A stretch of 64,000 nucleotides of DNA from CALDTK01 sp965213735 (GTDB taxonomy: Bacteria; Bacteroidota; Bacteroidia; Chitinophagales; Saprospiraceae), in NCBI GenBank assembly GCA_965213735.1, contig CBDCAB010000005.1, positions 1,550,001-1,614,000 on the forward strand, given 5' to 3'. The translations under genes and the position numbers were made by a program. A model generated the notes under the pieces. The model searched no databases, was not told the DNA's origin, and saw only the letters and a list, made by a program, of their open reading frames with translations. Positions 43,309 through 52,680 of the stretch are shown one piece after another; within the stretch, counting starts at the first letter, position 1; every line of letters starts with the position of its first letter.

Positions 43309-44361
43309 TTACCTCCTCCTTCTCACGAATGCCTCCAGCGCCCGGCGTCGACTCGCAAATCCAGCCTCCAAGGCCGCCGTCCGCAGACTCCGCCCCTTTT
43401 TACGCAAGCGCGCTACCTCCGCTATCCGTAGCCGCAAAATATAGTTCCACCAGGAGCTGTCTTGTTTTGGCGTAAGCTCATCTAAAACCTCTGGAGCTAC
43501 CCCCACCGCTCGTGCTACGCGCACCCGATGGACATCAGGATCACCAAAACCAGCATACTGCTCTATTAAAATCCGCAACCTTACCGCCGCATCAGCACTC
43601 ACCTTATCCAGCACCTCTGCCGGTACCTGTGGGAAGAAATGCTGCCGATACGCTACGCCACGCAACAAATACAATAAGATCAAACCAAAACTCAAAGAAC
43701 TCGAGGCATAGAATCCCCGCACATGAATAACGCCCATTCCGTTAAACTGTGTCTCAGCAAAATTATACGCTACAAAGGCAAAATTGAAACTTAGCAAGAC
43801 CACCAATACCCGCTGTGCTCGCCGCAAAAACTTTACTTTCCAATACTCCCACCGCAACTGAGCATCACCAAGCTCCCGCGCACGAAATCGCAAGTACCTA
43901 TACCCGGCAAATAAATAGCCAAGCACACTCAAAAGGAATATTAACTCCTCAAATGTGTTGAGCGGAAATCCCATCAACCTTCTCCCTGATAGATGCAGTG
44001 GATCTCCCACAAGTGTTGCCGCGTAGAGTAGCGGCTGCAACACTGGAAACACGAAATGCTTGATATCCGTAAGCCGAAATCTATACGCTGGAAATATCGA
44101 AAACTTCACATAATAGAACCATGCCGGACCTATTGTCCACGTGAGCCACAGCGGCAAGTACTGCAAACTTGGATATCGTGCCGGTAGCGCCAGGTGCTCG
44201 AGCACTAGGGTGACAATACTTAATGCAAAAGCTATGAGGAGAAGCGCGAAAAAGACATTCGAAGAGCGATTGCCCGAGCGCTTGGTAATATATACTCCCG
44301 CCGTAGCCATCGCGCCTACTACCAGCAAGGTCTGGAGCAGAGCCGCCACCACATCGATCAT
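43309..44361 (-). CDS. Membrane-anchored AraC-family regulator
   Basis: 350 residues from ATG 44361. Seven predicted membrane helices (about 1-240) are followed by a cytoplasmic AraC-type HTH at the very end (NYILRLRIAEVARLRKKGRS, LRTAALEAGFASRRRALEAF). The layout matches the 7TM-AraC regulators common in Bacteroidota. The HTH half seems shortened: it ends soon after the second helix-turn-helix with an Arg-rich tail. Target genes unknown. Confidence 0.72.
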   Translation of the reverse strand: MIDVVAALLQTLLVVGAMATAGVYITKRSGNRSSNVFFALLLIAFALSIVTLVLEHLALPARYPSLQYLPLWLTWTIGPAWFYYVKFSIFPAYRFRLTDIKHFVFPVLQPLLYAATLVGDPLHLSGRRLMGFPLNTFEELIFLLSVLGYLFAGYRYLRFRARELGDAQLRWEYWKVKFLRRAQRVLVVLLSFNFAFVAYNFAETQFNGMGVIHVRGFYASSSLSFGLILLYLLRGVAYRQHFFPQVPAEVLDKVSADAAVRLRILIEQYAGFGDPDVHRVRVARAVGVAPEVLDELTPKQDSSWWNYILRLRIAEVARLRKKGRSLRTAALEAGFASRRRALEAFVRRRR

Positions 44362-44447
44362 CGATAGCTCAAGAAGCTGCGTCACGTGAGGCCAAGGTAG
44401 CCGGACCGCCCGAACAACTATCCGCTCGCGCAAGTACTTAATATCTT

Positions 44448-45080
44448 ATGGGGCTGTGGAAACGAGTGCGGGCACTACTTGGAGAAGCTGCAGCATCCAC
44501 CCACCAAGAGCCTGTAATTCACCAGGTTCTTACCCGACACCACCATGAGCAGGAGGCGCTTGAGCGCTGGGAGCAAGCCCTCGTGGCTCGCCGTCTGCGC
44601 GATTGGCTCGCAGCTCAATTCGCGATGTTTAGCAGTGGTGCTCAGCGCCTTGACAGCGGCATAGACTTCCTGGATACCCCGAGCAGTAAAGGCTTTGTAA
44701 TTCACTTTGCAGATACGCAGTACAGCCTGCGTGAAGCTGAGATGCTGCAGCTCTACTTGCGCAAACAAGTGCTTGCACAACCCTACCGCACCCAAGTGGC
44801 CGACACGAAGACTTATGCCTTTTCAGCGGGTACTGAGCGCACCGACCGCTACTACCTCAAGCCTCGTCCGGCCTGGAGTGCTCCTGTAGGTCACGAGGGC
44901 GGAGTCAATACCTACACAGCTGATCAGTTTGACCAGCAGTTTGGTAATATTCTCGTTGAGTTAATTATTCGCAACGACGCACCTCACCAACTCAAATTTT
45001 CGGCAACCGCTTATCATGATCGCGTCTACCAAACCGCGTTGAGTTTTGCGGAGTTGATGGAGCTAGTGCTAGGTGAGTAG
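44448..45080 (+). CDS. Hypothetical soluble protein
   Basis: 210 residues, mostly helical at the N terminus (ASTHQEPVIHQVLTRHHHEQ), no signal peptide or membrane segment. No family recognised. The 3' end (LSFAELMELVLGE) matters for the structure of the region: degenerate copies of it recur at 46062, 47073 and 53790, each next to a copy of the hutG 3' end. It probably was the convergent neighbour of hutG. Confidence 0.55.
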   Translation: MGLWKRVRALLGEAAASTHQEPVIHQVLTRHHHEQEALERWEQALVARRLRDWLAAQFAMFSSGAQRLDSGIDFLDTPSSKGFVIHFADTQYSLREAEMLQLYLRKQVLAQPYRTQVADTKTYAFSAGTERTDRYYLKPRPAWSAPVGHEGGVNTYTADQFDQQFGNILVELIIRNDAPHQLKFSATAYHDRVYQTALSFAELMELVLGE

Positions 45081-45095
45081 CAGCAGATTTGTATG

Positions 45096-45146
45096 CCCTG
45101 AGCTAAGTGCACGCGAATTAACGTTGGCTAGCACAAATGCAGCAAC
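45096..45146 (-). repeat. Orphan copy of the hutG 3' end (scar 1)
   Basis: On the minus strand it encodes AAFVLANVNSRALS, matching the HutG C terminus AEFVLANVKYRALS. It is cut off at 45147, where the T9SS gene copy begins. It lies directly after the hypothetical gene ending at 45080. Confidence 0.7.
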
Positions 45147-45155
45147 CGGGCTACA

Positions 45156-45992
45156 TCACCCTTTTACAAAGGTGCCGCTGTAGGCTTTTTGAGCAGGCGG
45201 AACAATGAATATCGAGTAGACCCCGGGAGCTAGAGTATGTACCGGAATTTCTAGCGCATTATCTTGCGTCACAAATTGATCAGAGCTGACTATTTTGCCA
45301 GAACTGTCATATATCGCAACCACTACTGGATGAGGCCAACCGTGCTTGAGCGGCACAGTAATCATTTGATCCGCTGGATTAGGAAAAATACCTCTAAGGG
45401 CGATGGTCTGCTTATCTTCCACTCCAACAATAGGAGGTTGTGTTAGTGAGTCGACTACCTGCATAAAGAAGCCATAGGAAGGATTAAGACCTCGATCGAA
45501 CGAAAAAGCCCACGCAAATACCGGAATTGCTGTCCACCACATAGCTGTATAGGTCGAATCACTAGAAGTAGCTGAGATATCACTTCCAGGATGAGGCCAT
45601 GAGTTAGAATAAGCATGAAGTGCCCAGGCAGCATCGTGGACTTCTCCAGTAACTGTGTCTACAGATTCCTCCCAATACATTACCCAGGGGTCTTCGTAAA
45701 TACCGATATAAGAAGAATCTGGATCTACCGGTATCTCCATAGTGAAAGTTGCATTCCGGAGCGAGCGGTCAGTTTTGTCGAAGGGGAAATATTTTATGTA
45801 GTAAATCCATCTCGTTTTCCATGAGGGAATCACGTCGATAAGCAACTGCTCGCCAGCGATAATTCGAGAGGTGTCGAAGACGCTTTCCGGTACGGAGTCT
45901 CTAGGAACAATTTCAAACAGCTCCACCACTTGCGCCTTCATGGTGAGGGAGCTTGTGATGGCTAGTACAAAAAGAAGCAGCGCTATTTTCAT
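45156..45992 (-). CDS. Secreted T9SS protein, duplicate copy 1
   Basis: 278 residues: signal peptide (MKIALLLFVLAITSSLTMKA), a beta-rich domain, and a type IX sorting domain (GIFPNPADQMITVP...GVYSIFIVPPAQKAYSG). The neighbour at 46171-47007 is nearly identical except for nine consecutive residues, 102-110 (PWVMYWEES here), and a few scattered changes. Function unknown. Confidence 0.8.
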   Translation of the reverse strand: MKIALLLFVLAITSSLTMKAQVVELFEIVPRDSVPESVFDTSRIIAGEQLLIDVIPSWKTRWIYYIKYFPFDKTDRSLRNATFTMEIPVDPDSSYIGIYEDPWVMYWEESVDTVTGEVHDAAWALHAYSNSWPHPGSDISATSSDSTYTAMWWTAIPVFAWAFSFDRGLNPSYGFFMQVVDSLTQPPIVGVEDKQTIALRGIFPNPADQMITVPLKHGWPHPVVVAIYDSSGKIVSSDQFVTQDNALEIPVHTLAPGVYSIFIVPPAQKAYSGTFVKG

Positions 45993-46061
45993 TGTACGGC
46001 TATAAGTTTGGTGCTGTGCAACTTACGACTCCGACAGCACTTAACGAGCTGCCATAGACTT

Positions 46062-46161
46062 TGGAGATTTGATGGAGCTTGTGCTTGGTGAATAGCAGGA
46101 GATTTGTATGCCCTGAGCTAAGTGCACGCGAATTAACGTTGGCTAGCACAAATGCAGCAAC
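46062..46161. repeat. Junction copy: 3' end of the 44448-45080 gene plus hutG 3' end (scar 2)
   Basis: The plus strand encodes FGDLMELVLGE and a stop, a variant of the C terminus of the upstream hypothetical. The minus strand then carries the same hutG 3' fragment as scar 1, from 46111. From about 46100 rightward it repeats 45085 onward at a 1015-bp offset. Confidence 0.75.
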
Positions 46162-46170
46162 CGGGCTACA

Positions 46171-47007
46171 TCACCCTTTTACAAAGGTGCCGCTGTAGGC
46201 TTTTTGAGCAGGCGGAACAATGAATATCGAGTAGACCCCGGGAGCTAGAGTATGTACCGGAATTTCTAGCGCATTATCTTGCGTCACAAATTGATCAGAG
46301 CTGACTATTTTGCCAGAACTGTCATATATCGCAACCACTACTGGATGAGGCCAACCGTGCTTGAGCGGCACAGTAATCATTTGATCCGCTGGATTAGGAA
46401 AAATACCTCTAAGGGCAATGGTCTGCTTATCTTCCACTCCAACAATAGGAGGTTGTGTTAGTGAGTCGACTACCTGCATAAAGTAGCCATAGGAAGGATT
46501 AAGACCTCGATCGAATGAAAAAGCCCACGCAAATACTGGAATTGCTGTCCACCACATAGCTGTATAGGTCGAATCGCTAGAAGTAGCAGTGATATCACTT
46601 CCAGGATGAGGCCATGAATTGGAATAAGCATGCAGTCCCCAGGCAGCATCGAAAACTTGTCCAGTGGCAGTGTCTACGCGCGCGTCCCGAAACGTCAAAT
46701 TAGCGTCTTCGTAAATACCGACATAAGAAGAATCTGGATCTACCGGTATCTCCATGGTGAAGGTTGCATTCCGGAGCGAGCGATCAGTTTTGTCGAAGGG
46801 GAAATATTTTATGTAGTAAATCCATCTCGTTTTCCATGAGGGAATCACGTCGATAAGCAATTGCTCGCCAGCGATAATTCGAGAGGTGTCGAAGACGCTT
46901 TCCGGTACGGAGTCTCTAGGAACAATTTTAAACAGCTCCACCACTTGCGCCTTCATGGTGAGGCAGCTTGTGATGGCTAGTACAAAAAGAAGCAGCGCTA
47001 TTTTCAT
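46171..47007 (-). CDS. Secreted T9SS protein, duplicate copy 2
   Basis: 278 residues, the second unit of a 1015-bp tandem duplication. Outside residues 102-124 it differs from copy 1 at only a handful of positions (such as Ser15 to Cys and Glu27 to Lys). The patch 102-110 reads ANLTFRDAR and shares no residue with copy 1. Signal peptide and T9SS sorting domain are intact. Confidence 0.8.
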   Translation of the reverse strand: MKIALLLFVLAITSCLTMKAQVVELFKIVPRDSVPESVFDTSRIIAGEQLLIDVIPSWKTRWIYYIKYFPFDKTDRSLRNATFTMEIPVDPDSSYVGIYEDANLTFRDARVDTATGQVFDAAWGLHAYSNSWPHPGSDITATSSDSTYTAMWWTAIPVFAWAFSFDRGLNPSYGYFMQVVDSLTQPPIVGVEDKQTIALRGIFPNPADQMITVPLKHGWPHPVVVAIYDSSGKIVSSDQFVTQDNALEIPVHTLAPGVYSIFIVPPAQKAYSGTFVKG

Positions 47008-47072
47008 TGTACGGCTATAAGTTTGGTGCTGTGCAACTTACGACTCCGACAGCACTTAACGACCTCCCCGCA

Positions 47073-47292
47073 ACTTTGGAGATTTGATGGAGCTAGTGCT
47101 CCTAAACCAGCAGCCCCCTCACATACCCTAGCTAAGTGCTCTTGCATCAACATTGGCCAGCACAAATTCGGCAACTAAACGCGCAGCAAGTCTAGCCGTA
47201 CGATCATCAATATCATAAGTTGGATTAGTCTCGGCAACATCGAATCCACGCACCTTTCCAGAGCTCGCCAGCTGCTGCAGCCACTTCCTGAC
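47073..47292 (-). pseudogene. hutG: Orphan hutG 3' fragment (scar 3) with convergent-gene remnant
   Basis: 47128-47292 encodes 54 residues in an open frame ending in TAG: GKVRGFDVAETNPTYDIDDR and ARLAARLVAEFVLANV are identical to the HutG C terminus, with changes at KWLQQLASS and DARALS. On the plus strand, 47073-47100 keeps FGDLMELVL of the convergent hypothetical. The copies differ more at silent sites than a recent duplication would. Homology ends at 47292; 47293-47687 holds no gene I can support. Confidence 0.85.
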
Positions 47293-47687
47293 TTCTCACC
47301 ATTTGTTAGAGCAGTTGCTATTCAGCGGATGAGACTTTAAATTTTGAAATTTGCAGTTCGGATGCTGGCCGAGTAGTTAGCAGTCCAGCCTCTTTCCCAA
47401 CTTAATGGTTTGGGGCAGCTGTGACTTAACATACACCATATTTTTGATCCACCAAACCTCGTTTTAAATCTGTGATAGACAAACGCCAGGGCAAGTGACT
47501 GCTCCTATTTGCTACTATGTCAGTTTAAATGAGGAGACATTGCGCATTGCAGTATTACTCGAGTAGACGTTAAATCTGCACTACCATTGTGAGGCACAAT
47601 CCGAGATCATCAAGTGTTTTGCATTAAATCAACAGCCCATACCGATCATGTATTCAATGATTAGTATAGCTGCTGAACAATAACCCA

Positions 47688-47720
47688 CCTAGAGGCTCAA
47701 TTTATAACCAGCCTCTTAGG
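47688..47720. terminator. Hairpin at the 3' end of the T9SS gene
   Basis: agaggct (47691-47697) pairs with agcctct (47710-47716); flanking cct and agg extend the stem past one bulge. It overlaps the stop codon of the gene at 47697. Confidence 0.35.
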
Positions 47721-48815
47721 GGTAACCATTGGCTGATTTTCAATCAGCAGAGTATAAACCCCTTTGGAAAGTTCTGAGAAATCAACCATTTCTGTTGTAA
47801 TCTCCTTCCGTAAAATCATGCTCCCCCGAGAATCCAAGATGATAAGTACTTGCGGTTGAGTGGTAGTAGATTTTACTTGTACCAGAGCGAGACTGGAGGT
47901 AGGGTTTGGATGAATCAGAAGCAGGGGCTTCTTTTTAGAAATATCCTCCACTGACGAACTACCGAGCCTTCTAAAAGTGTAGACTACCCCACTTTCAGGA
48001 TAACTGTCAAGTGTTGATATTGCAGGGCGTAATGACTCAAGGTTCTCTCGGGTAATTTGCTGGATTTGTGGAGCGTTGGTTGACCCATGTAAGACGTAGA
48101 TTGAATCGCTTTCAAGAAAGCTATCGCTGAAAACATCAGCTGTAGCCGCGACCCAAGGAGCAGGTTGTTGGGCCGTAAGATTGAGCTGAAACATGCTACC
48201 GTTTCTTAGAGACGAAGGACCATATCGCAACTCGATGTTTTCACTGTCTTCCCATAGCACAATCTGAAAATTGATGGTCGTTACAGGAGTTAGGTTTGTC
48301 GGACTATTAGGGTTAGCAACTTCAACTGCTACCCCTGCATTTAACCACTCAAATATAATTTCTCTGCTTGGTGGCACGCCGCGAACGTGCATAAGAATAT
48401 CGGATATAGAAACCGTGTCGGGAATGCCCTTGTCGGCAAGGTCAAGGTCCCCTGGTACAATCGATACAGATGCTTTACCACCATTTTTCAGTGACAGCGC
48501 TCCTCCACATGCTACTCCAGGACAGAAATCAAACTCAGTCATGCCCAACCCAAATACCGTCACTGGGAAAGGAAGATCTCCGCCGACCGGCAACGTATCT
48601 ACATATGCAAAAAATGGGTGCCCGATAACCCTCTGGCTAGCATCGTCCCATGCGGAGCCACCCGTCAAATTTACGCTGCCTGGTAGACCTGATATGCTTT
48701 CGTAGGCTCTATTAGAGCTCTCAATCTGGTAAAGTACTGGAGTCTGAGCATTCAATTGTGCCAGTATTGTACTGCACAATATTGCAATGCCTATGAAGTA
48801 GGGGGGACGTCGCAT
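47697..48815 (-). CDS. Secreted protein with T9SS sorting domain
   Basis: 372 residues from ATG 48815. Signal peptide (YFIGIAILCSTILAQLNAQ), an unrecognised beta-rich domain with a CPGVACGG Cys pair, and a C-terminal sorting domain (LLIHPNPTSSLALVQV...GVYTLLIENQPMVTPKRLVIN). First gene of the 6.5-kb island next to hutG. Ligand unknown. Confidence 0.75.
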   Translation of the reverse strand: MRRPPYFIGIAILCSTILAQLNAQTPVLYQIESSNRAYESISGLPGSVNLTGGSAWDDASQRVIGHPFFAYVDTLPVGGDLPFPVTVFGLGMTEFDFCPGVACGGALSLKNGGKASVSIVPGDLDLADKGIPDTVSISDILMHVRGVPPSREIIFEWLNAGVAVEVANPNSPTNLTPVTTINFQIVLWEDSENIELRYGPSSLRNGSMFQLNLTAQQPAPWVAATADVFSDSFLESDSIYVLHGSTNAPQIQQITRENLESLRPAISTLDSYPESGVVYTFRRLGSSSVEDISKKKPLLLIHPNPTSSLALVQVKSTTTQPQVLIILDSRGSMILRKEITTEMVDFSELSKGVYTLLIENQPMVTPKRLVIN

Positions 48816-48838
48816 GCTCTTTAGGTTCAAAGTTAGGT

Positions 48839-48871
48839 TAGCGGGGCCTTGCTTAGTACAAGACCCCGCTA
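48839..48871. terminator. Hairpin terminator
   Basis: TAGCGGGG and CCCCGCTA form an 8-bp GC-rich stem, with CTTG/CAAG pairing inside. It lies just after the stop of the lipoprotein-like gene at 48884 and before the next gene on the same strand. Confidence 0.6.
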
Positions 48872-48883
48872 AATGATTGGAAA

Positions 48884-49528
48884 CTAGATGAAGAAGAAGG
48901 AAGAGTTAATGCGATTATTATATCGCTCGAAGTCTCCCTCGAATCGGATAGGTCGAACTATCGAGACAATCAAAGTTCCAATACGCCGGCTCCACCAATT
49001 ACGTGTGTACATACCAACGACACCGACATCACCAATAAAAGAGATTACTGAGATCCGGTTATTCATGTTACCATAGCTCCATCGCGTGGTGAGTAGGGCA
49101 TAATCGCCTGTTGCGTTGATGTTATCCCATGCATTTCCAAAACGAATAGGGCCAAACTGCACATCATCCTCGATGTCATCTAGACCTGCTCGTTGGGCAT
49201 CCGTAAGTACTGCATCATCCGCTAGATCACCAACGATCTCGTAAGCTGCTGCTTCTTGCTGTTTAAACCTCCAGATACCTGCTTTCTGTGCCATTTGGGA
49301 AGCATCGTGAAGCTCTTCCGTACTGAAGGTATACACGTCAACCATGTATACAGTCTCGCCGTCAGCTCCTTCTTCGCCGTAAACATCAATGATTTCTGGA
49401 ACTTCAGAATCACCTCCACGGCTCTCCACCGTCGGTGTTTGAGTAGTGTAGGTTTCCTCTGTAATCTGAACTCCATCCCGAAAGTATCGGTAAGTGGGCT
49501 CATCGCTCCCTATTACTAGGGGGGTCAC
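48884..49528 (-). CDS. Lipoprotein-like protein, start uncertain
   Basis: 214 residues from GTG 49528, acidic, with no recognised domain. The true start is probably further up: in the same frame lies a signal sequence with a lipobox (AAIVVLSACQKDEAND, Cys codon at 49550-49552). But no ATG, GTG or TTG occurs between it and the in-frame stop at 49619-49621. So either a rare start (ATA or ATT) is used, the start was lost, or there is a sequence error. Confidence 0.45.
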   Translation of the reverse strand: MTPLVIGSDEPTYRYFRDGVQITEETYTTQTPTVESRGGDSEVPEIIDVYGEEGADGETVYMVDVYTFSTEELHDASQMAQKAGIWRFKQQEAAAYEIVGDLADDAVLTDAQRAGLDDIEDDVQFGPIRFGNAWDNINATGDYALLTTRWSYGNMNNRISVISFIGDVGVVGMYTRNWWSRRIGTLIVSIVRPIRFEGDFERYNNRINSSFFFI

Positions 49529-49621
49529 GTCATTCGCTTCATCCTTTTGACAGGCTGAGAGTACGACAATTGCTGCTATAAAAGCAGGTAGGGTGCGTCT
49601 GACACGCCTGGTGAAAAACTA

Positions 49622-50202
49622 AGCAACTGATGCCACCGTGAAATTGTGTTTGAGGCATGAGAGTGAATATGTCGGCGCAAATTTCAAGAAAAAATTTAGT
49701 TCATGAAATAGAACCTAACTTAAGGTTACCTTCTGGTGACATATAATGCCAATTCATTTTTAATAATTACCTTTAGGACTTACATGTCAGTTAATTGTCA
49801 TAGCACAACTCAACTGTACCTCATTTTACGATCGAGATACTTGAGTCAAACATCCTCCTCGTGTGGATCAGCTTTTTCTTGGTTCCTCTGTATTTCTTCA
49901 TCACCTCCTCTTCCTGCTATCTATCCTGTAACGCTTAATTGCGCCCATCCCTGTCCTTTTATCGTGGGTCAAACTTCTCGGCCGCCATCGCTGCTGGGTC
50001 GAGCACCTCATAGGCCTGTTGTATGATATTCCAACAAGACACATTGTTGAGGATGGTGGAGCAGATCATCTTGTATTAGCAGAACACAAGGAACAAATCA
50101 AATACATAAACCACTGATAATCAACTAACTTGCTAAAGTTGGTAGTAACGTTTCCTTGACGAGGAGCGTTATATGTCGTAAACTTGCCAAAGGAGACTAG
50201 GC
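49622..50202. other. Non-coding stretch in the island
   Basis: About 580 bases without a gene I can support. The longest plus-strand frame (49736-50026) has low-complexity, Ser/Pro-rich sequence and no ribosome-binding site. The end supplies AAAGGAG, a good ribosome-binding site for the gene at 50203. Confidence 0.5.
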
Positions 50203-50580
50203 ATGGCTAGAGCGCAAAAAGCAAAATCAATCATCGAGGCCCGGGTTCGTACTTCGGATTCGGCTGTCTTCATGCGCGAGGACTTTGCCGATGTTGTGGG
50301 CTATCGACAAGTCGGGCGCATACTCAATGACCTCCAAAACGAGGGGAAGCTTGCCCGTGTGGGGCAGGGTGCGTATGCGCGCATTATCATATCACCGCTC
50401 ACTGGTAATATCATCACTGACGGAGCCCTACCGGATCTTGCACGCGAGCTGGCTGAGCGTATAGGTGCCAAGGTTCGGCCTACACGCGCCGAGAGGGCTT
50501 ATGCTGAGCGGCGGTCTACACAAGTGCCTATGGGACGGGTGATCGGCATCAATAAGCGGTCGACCAGAGAACTTTCGTGA
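50203..50580 (+). CDS. AbiEi-like antitoxin (DUF6088-type)
   Basis: 125 residues: an N-terminal winged-HTH (VFMREDFADVVGYRQVGRIL and LARVGQGAYAR), then a C-terminal part common in DUF6088 proteins (GRVIGINKRSTRELS). In type IV toxin-antitoxin pairs this kind of protein represses the operon and counters the nucleotidyltransferase toxin. A clear AAAGGAG site precedes the ATG. The AbiEii-like gene follows 19 bp downstream. GC content is higher than in the next module. Confidence 0.7.
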   Translation: MARAQKAKSIIEARVRTSDSAVFMREDFADVVGYRQVGRILNDLQNEGKLARVGQGAYARIIISPLTGNIITDGALPDLARELAERIGAKVRPTRAERAYAERRSTQVPMGRVIGINKRSTRELS

Positions 50581-50599
50581 AAAGGGAGAAGCCTACGGT

Positions 50600-51544
50600 T
50601 TGTGCGGATTACTACCCCCTGAGCTGCTAAGGCTTGTTTCATCTGAACTCAACGTCGAGCCGGCTTTTGTCGAGAAAGATTACTACGCGGTAGGACTCTT
50701 TGAACACATTCAACAATTCCTCCAGAGAAAAGCCTCCATTTTCGATCTCATATTCACTGGTGGTACGAGCCTTTGCAAAGCGCATGGCGTCCTAGAGCGA
50801 TTTTCTGAAGATCTGGATTTTCTAGGATGTGCAAAATCGGGGGGTGTAGGCGCAAGGGGCGAGCGCCGTGCATTCCGTAAGGCGCTTGTTGAGCACATCA
50901 ACAGTGATGACTGATTTATTATCGATGAGCTGGACGCAACCAAAAGCAGCCGTAACGATGGCCGGTTTTTCCGGTGCTTGGTGAGCTACCCTAACTCCAC
51001 AGACCACCTTTCAATCCGAAACGAGCTCCAGCTTGAGGTGACGTTCGCTGAACCTCGCCACGCAATCGTTACGCGCCCCATTCCTTCATTGATAGGCGAT
51101 TTTGCCGGACATCCCGAGGAAGTACTGGCGGTGTGTACTCACCCGCTAGAAATCGCAGGAGACAAGCTGAGTGCTCTAATGTGGCGAGTACTTGAGCGGG
51201 GGCGTGCTGCACCGGCCAAAGACAGCACATTTATACGCCACCTCCATGACCTGGCCGCTCTGTGGCCAGTGATTGAGCAGGATAAGGCGTTGTTCAGTGG
51301 CCAGGCAATCGCTGCAATCCTGGCCGATGACACCCAGAATTCATCAGCGCGTCGAGCGTCTGCATCGATACCGGTCTCAGAGCGCCTAGTTTACTTAGTA
51401 GAGCTCCTCTCCATGCCGAGCTACCGCGAAACCTATACCCTCTACGTAGAGAGCATGAGCTACGCTGACGATGAGAACCGCATGGGTTTTGAAAAGGCGC
51501 ATATGCTGCTCCAAGCGATCACGAACGTGGTGGACTCATACTGA
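50600..51544 (+). pseudogene. AbiEii-like nucleotidyltransferase toxin, interrupted by TGA
   Basis: The frame from TTG 50600 encodes 314 residues with one in-frame TGA at 50912-50914. The first 104 residues hold the catalytic signature GGTSLCKAHGVLERFSEDLD (GGTSL at 54-58, E-D-L-D at 70-73), as in AbiEii/MenA-like nucleotidyltransferases. After the stop the same frame continues with FIIDELDATKSSRNDG and the C-terminal helical domain (PLEIAGDKLSALMWRVLERG, FIRHLHDLAAL). There is no frameshift, so a single substitution would restore it. The GTG or ATG starts beyond the stop could give a separate C-terminal piece. Confidence 0.75.
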
Positions 51545-52083
51545 AATTCCGGTAGGGCATGTAAACTTCACCGAGCTTCTAAGGTTAAAACCTCGCCCGA
51601 ATTAAACTATAGCCAGCTTCTGAACCGGAGCTGTCGGCGCAATAAGCTTGATGAGCGTAATGCCGACATTACGGGCAGCCGATTGACGATGGCAGCGCCC
51701 CATGTGAAAATCGGCCGACCTCATCGGACGGGAGGCATCTGCAACAGACCAGAAGTCTCTCAACCCACCTATATTTACGATTTGTCCGAAGAATGGGGAG
51801 CTTACCCCTGCACAGTTGAAAATCGCGCTATCAGCACATTTCTGTCCAAAAACTCACACAACTGGTGCGGTTTCTGCACAGAGAGGTTGAAAATGAGGAT
51901 GATTGTTACCTGAAAAAAGGTAATTTCTTGAAATTCAGGGTGTTACGTGGCACGTATAGTTACGATAGTGTAAATTACATGTGTAATGACTACTCTTGTG
52001 CGTCGCGTTACGTTTGTACTTGAGCCTGGTCGCGGTTCAACAAAGCATCGGGCGACAACTTTGTAAATAGGAAAGATATTGTC
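51545..52083. other. Stretch between the AbiE pair and the AT-rich module
   Basis: About 540 bases without a recognised gene. A plus-strand frame at 51683-51913 (76 codons) has no family resemblance or ribosome-binding site. From about 51900 the sequence becomes AT-rich, matching the next two genes. Repeated ttacg/cgttacg motifs lie at 51940-52010. Confidence 0.4.
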
Positions 52084-52664
52084 ATGATGAAGCTAACCGA
52101 CCACGCGAGAAGGATTTTTCCCGATGTACGGGACAAGAAAAAAGGCGTCTATAGTCTTATGGACGTGATGGACCAGTGCAGCTTAATCAGAAACTTGTTA
52201 GCTGAAACGAAAGAAGATGTAACGATATACTGCTCAAAAATCATCGCTCAGGACACTGAAACGCTTCTTCGATGTTTTAGCGAACATACAAATCTGTTTT
52301 CAGAAACAAGCAGCAACAAGGTGTTAATAATACTATTAGGTAGCGCCGAAGGATCTCTACCAGAGATACTACAAACCTTACCCTTAAAAGGGTCTGCAAA
52401 GGTAGAATATAGAAGTGACAAAAATATGCCAAGCAATCTAGACCATATTATTTAATCGGAAAAGATATAATTATAACTGACTATAGCCCGTCTACAGAGG
52501 CTTCGGTAAAGAAGCAGATTGATAAAGTTCTTGATGAATACGATTCAGCCATAAATAATAAGTCGAGTAAGTCAGGTAATGAGGAAAACGTTTTAATATC
52601 AGGAGCATTATTTATCTCTAACCACGAAATGTCAGCATCTGTAGCGACTTTAGAGCTAGACTAA
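52084..52664 (+). pseudogene. Unknown soluble protein, two frames joined at an A-run
   Basis: The first frame (52084-52455, 123 codons) begins MMKLTDHARRIFPDVRDKKK and ends abruptly after VEYRSDKNMPSNLDHII. The next frame continues without a start codon: KYAKQSRPYYLIGKDIIITD, then YSPSTEASVKKQIDKVLDEY, to TAA at 52662. The switch falls at a run of five A (about 52421-52425); six would join the two into ~193 residues. So it is a recent frameshift, a sequencing error or programmed slippage. No family recognised. It sits 16 bp before the membrane-protein gene and shares its AT-rich composition. Confidence 0.55.
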
Positions 52665-52680
52665 TAAATGTATATCTATT

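Noticed and set aside
49736..50026. Plus-strand frame of 96 codons in the island
   Set aside because: Ser/Pro-rich, no ribosome-binding site, no family; treated as non-coding.
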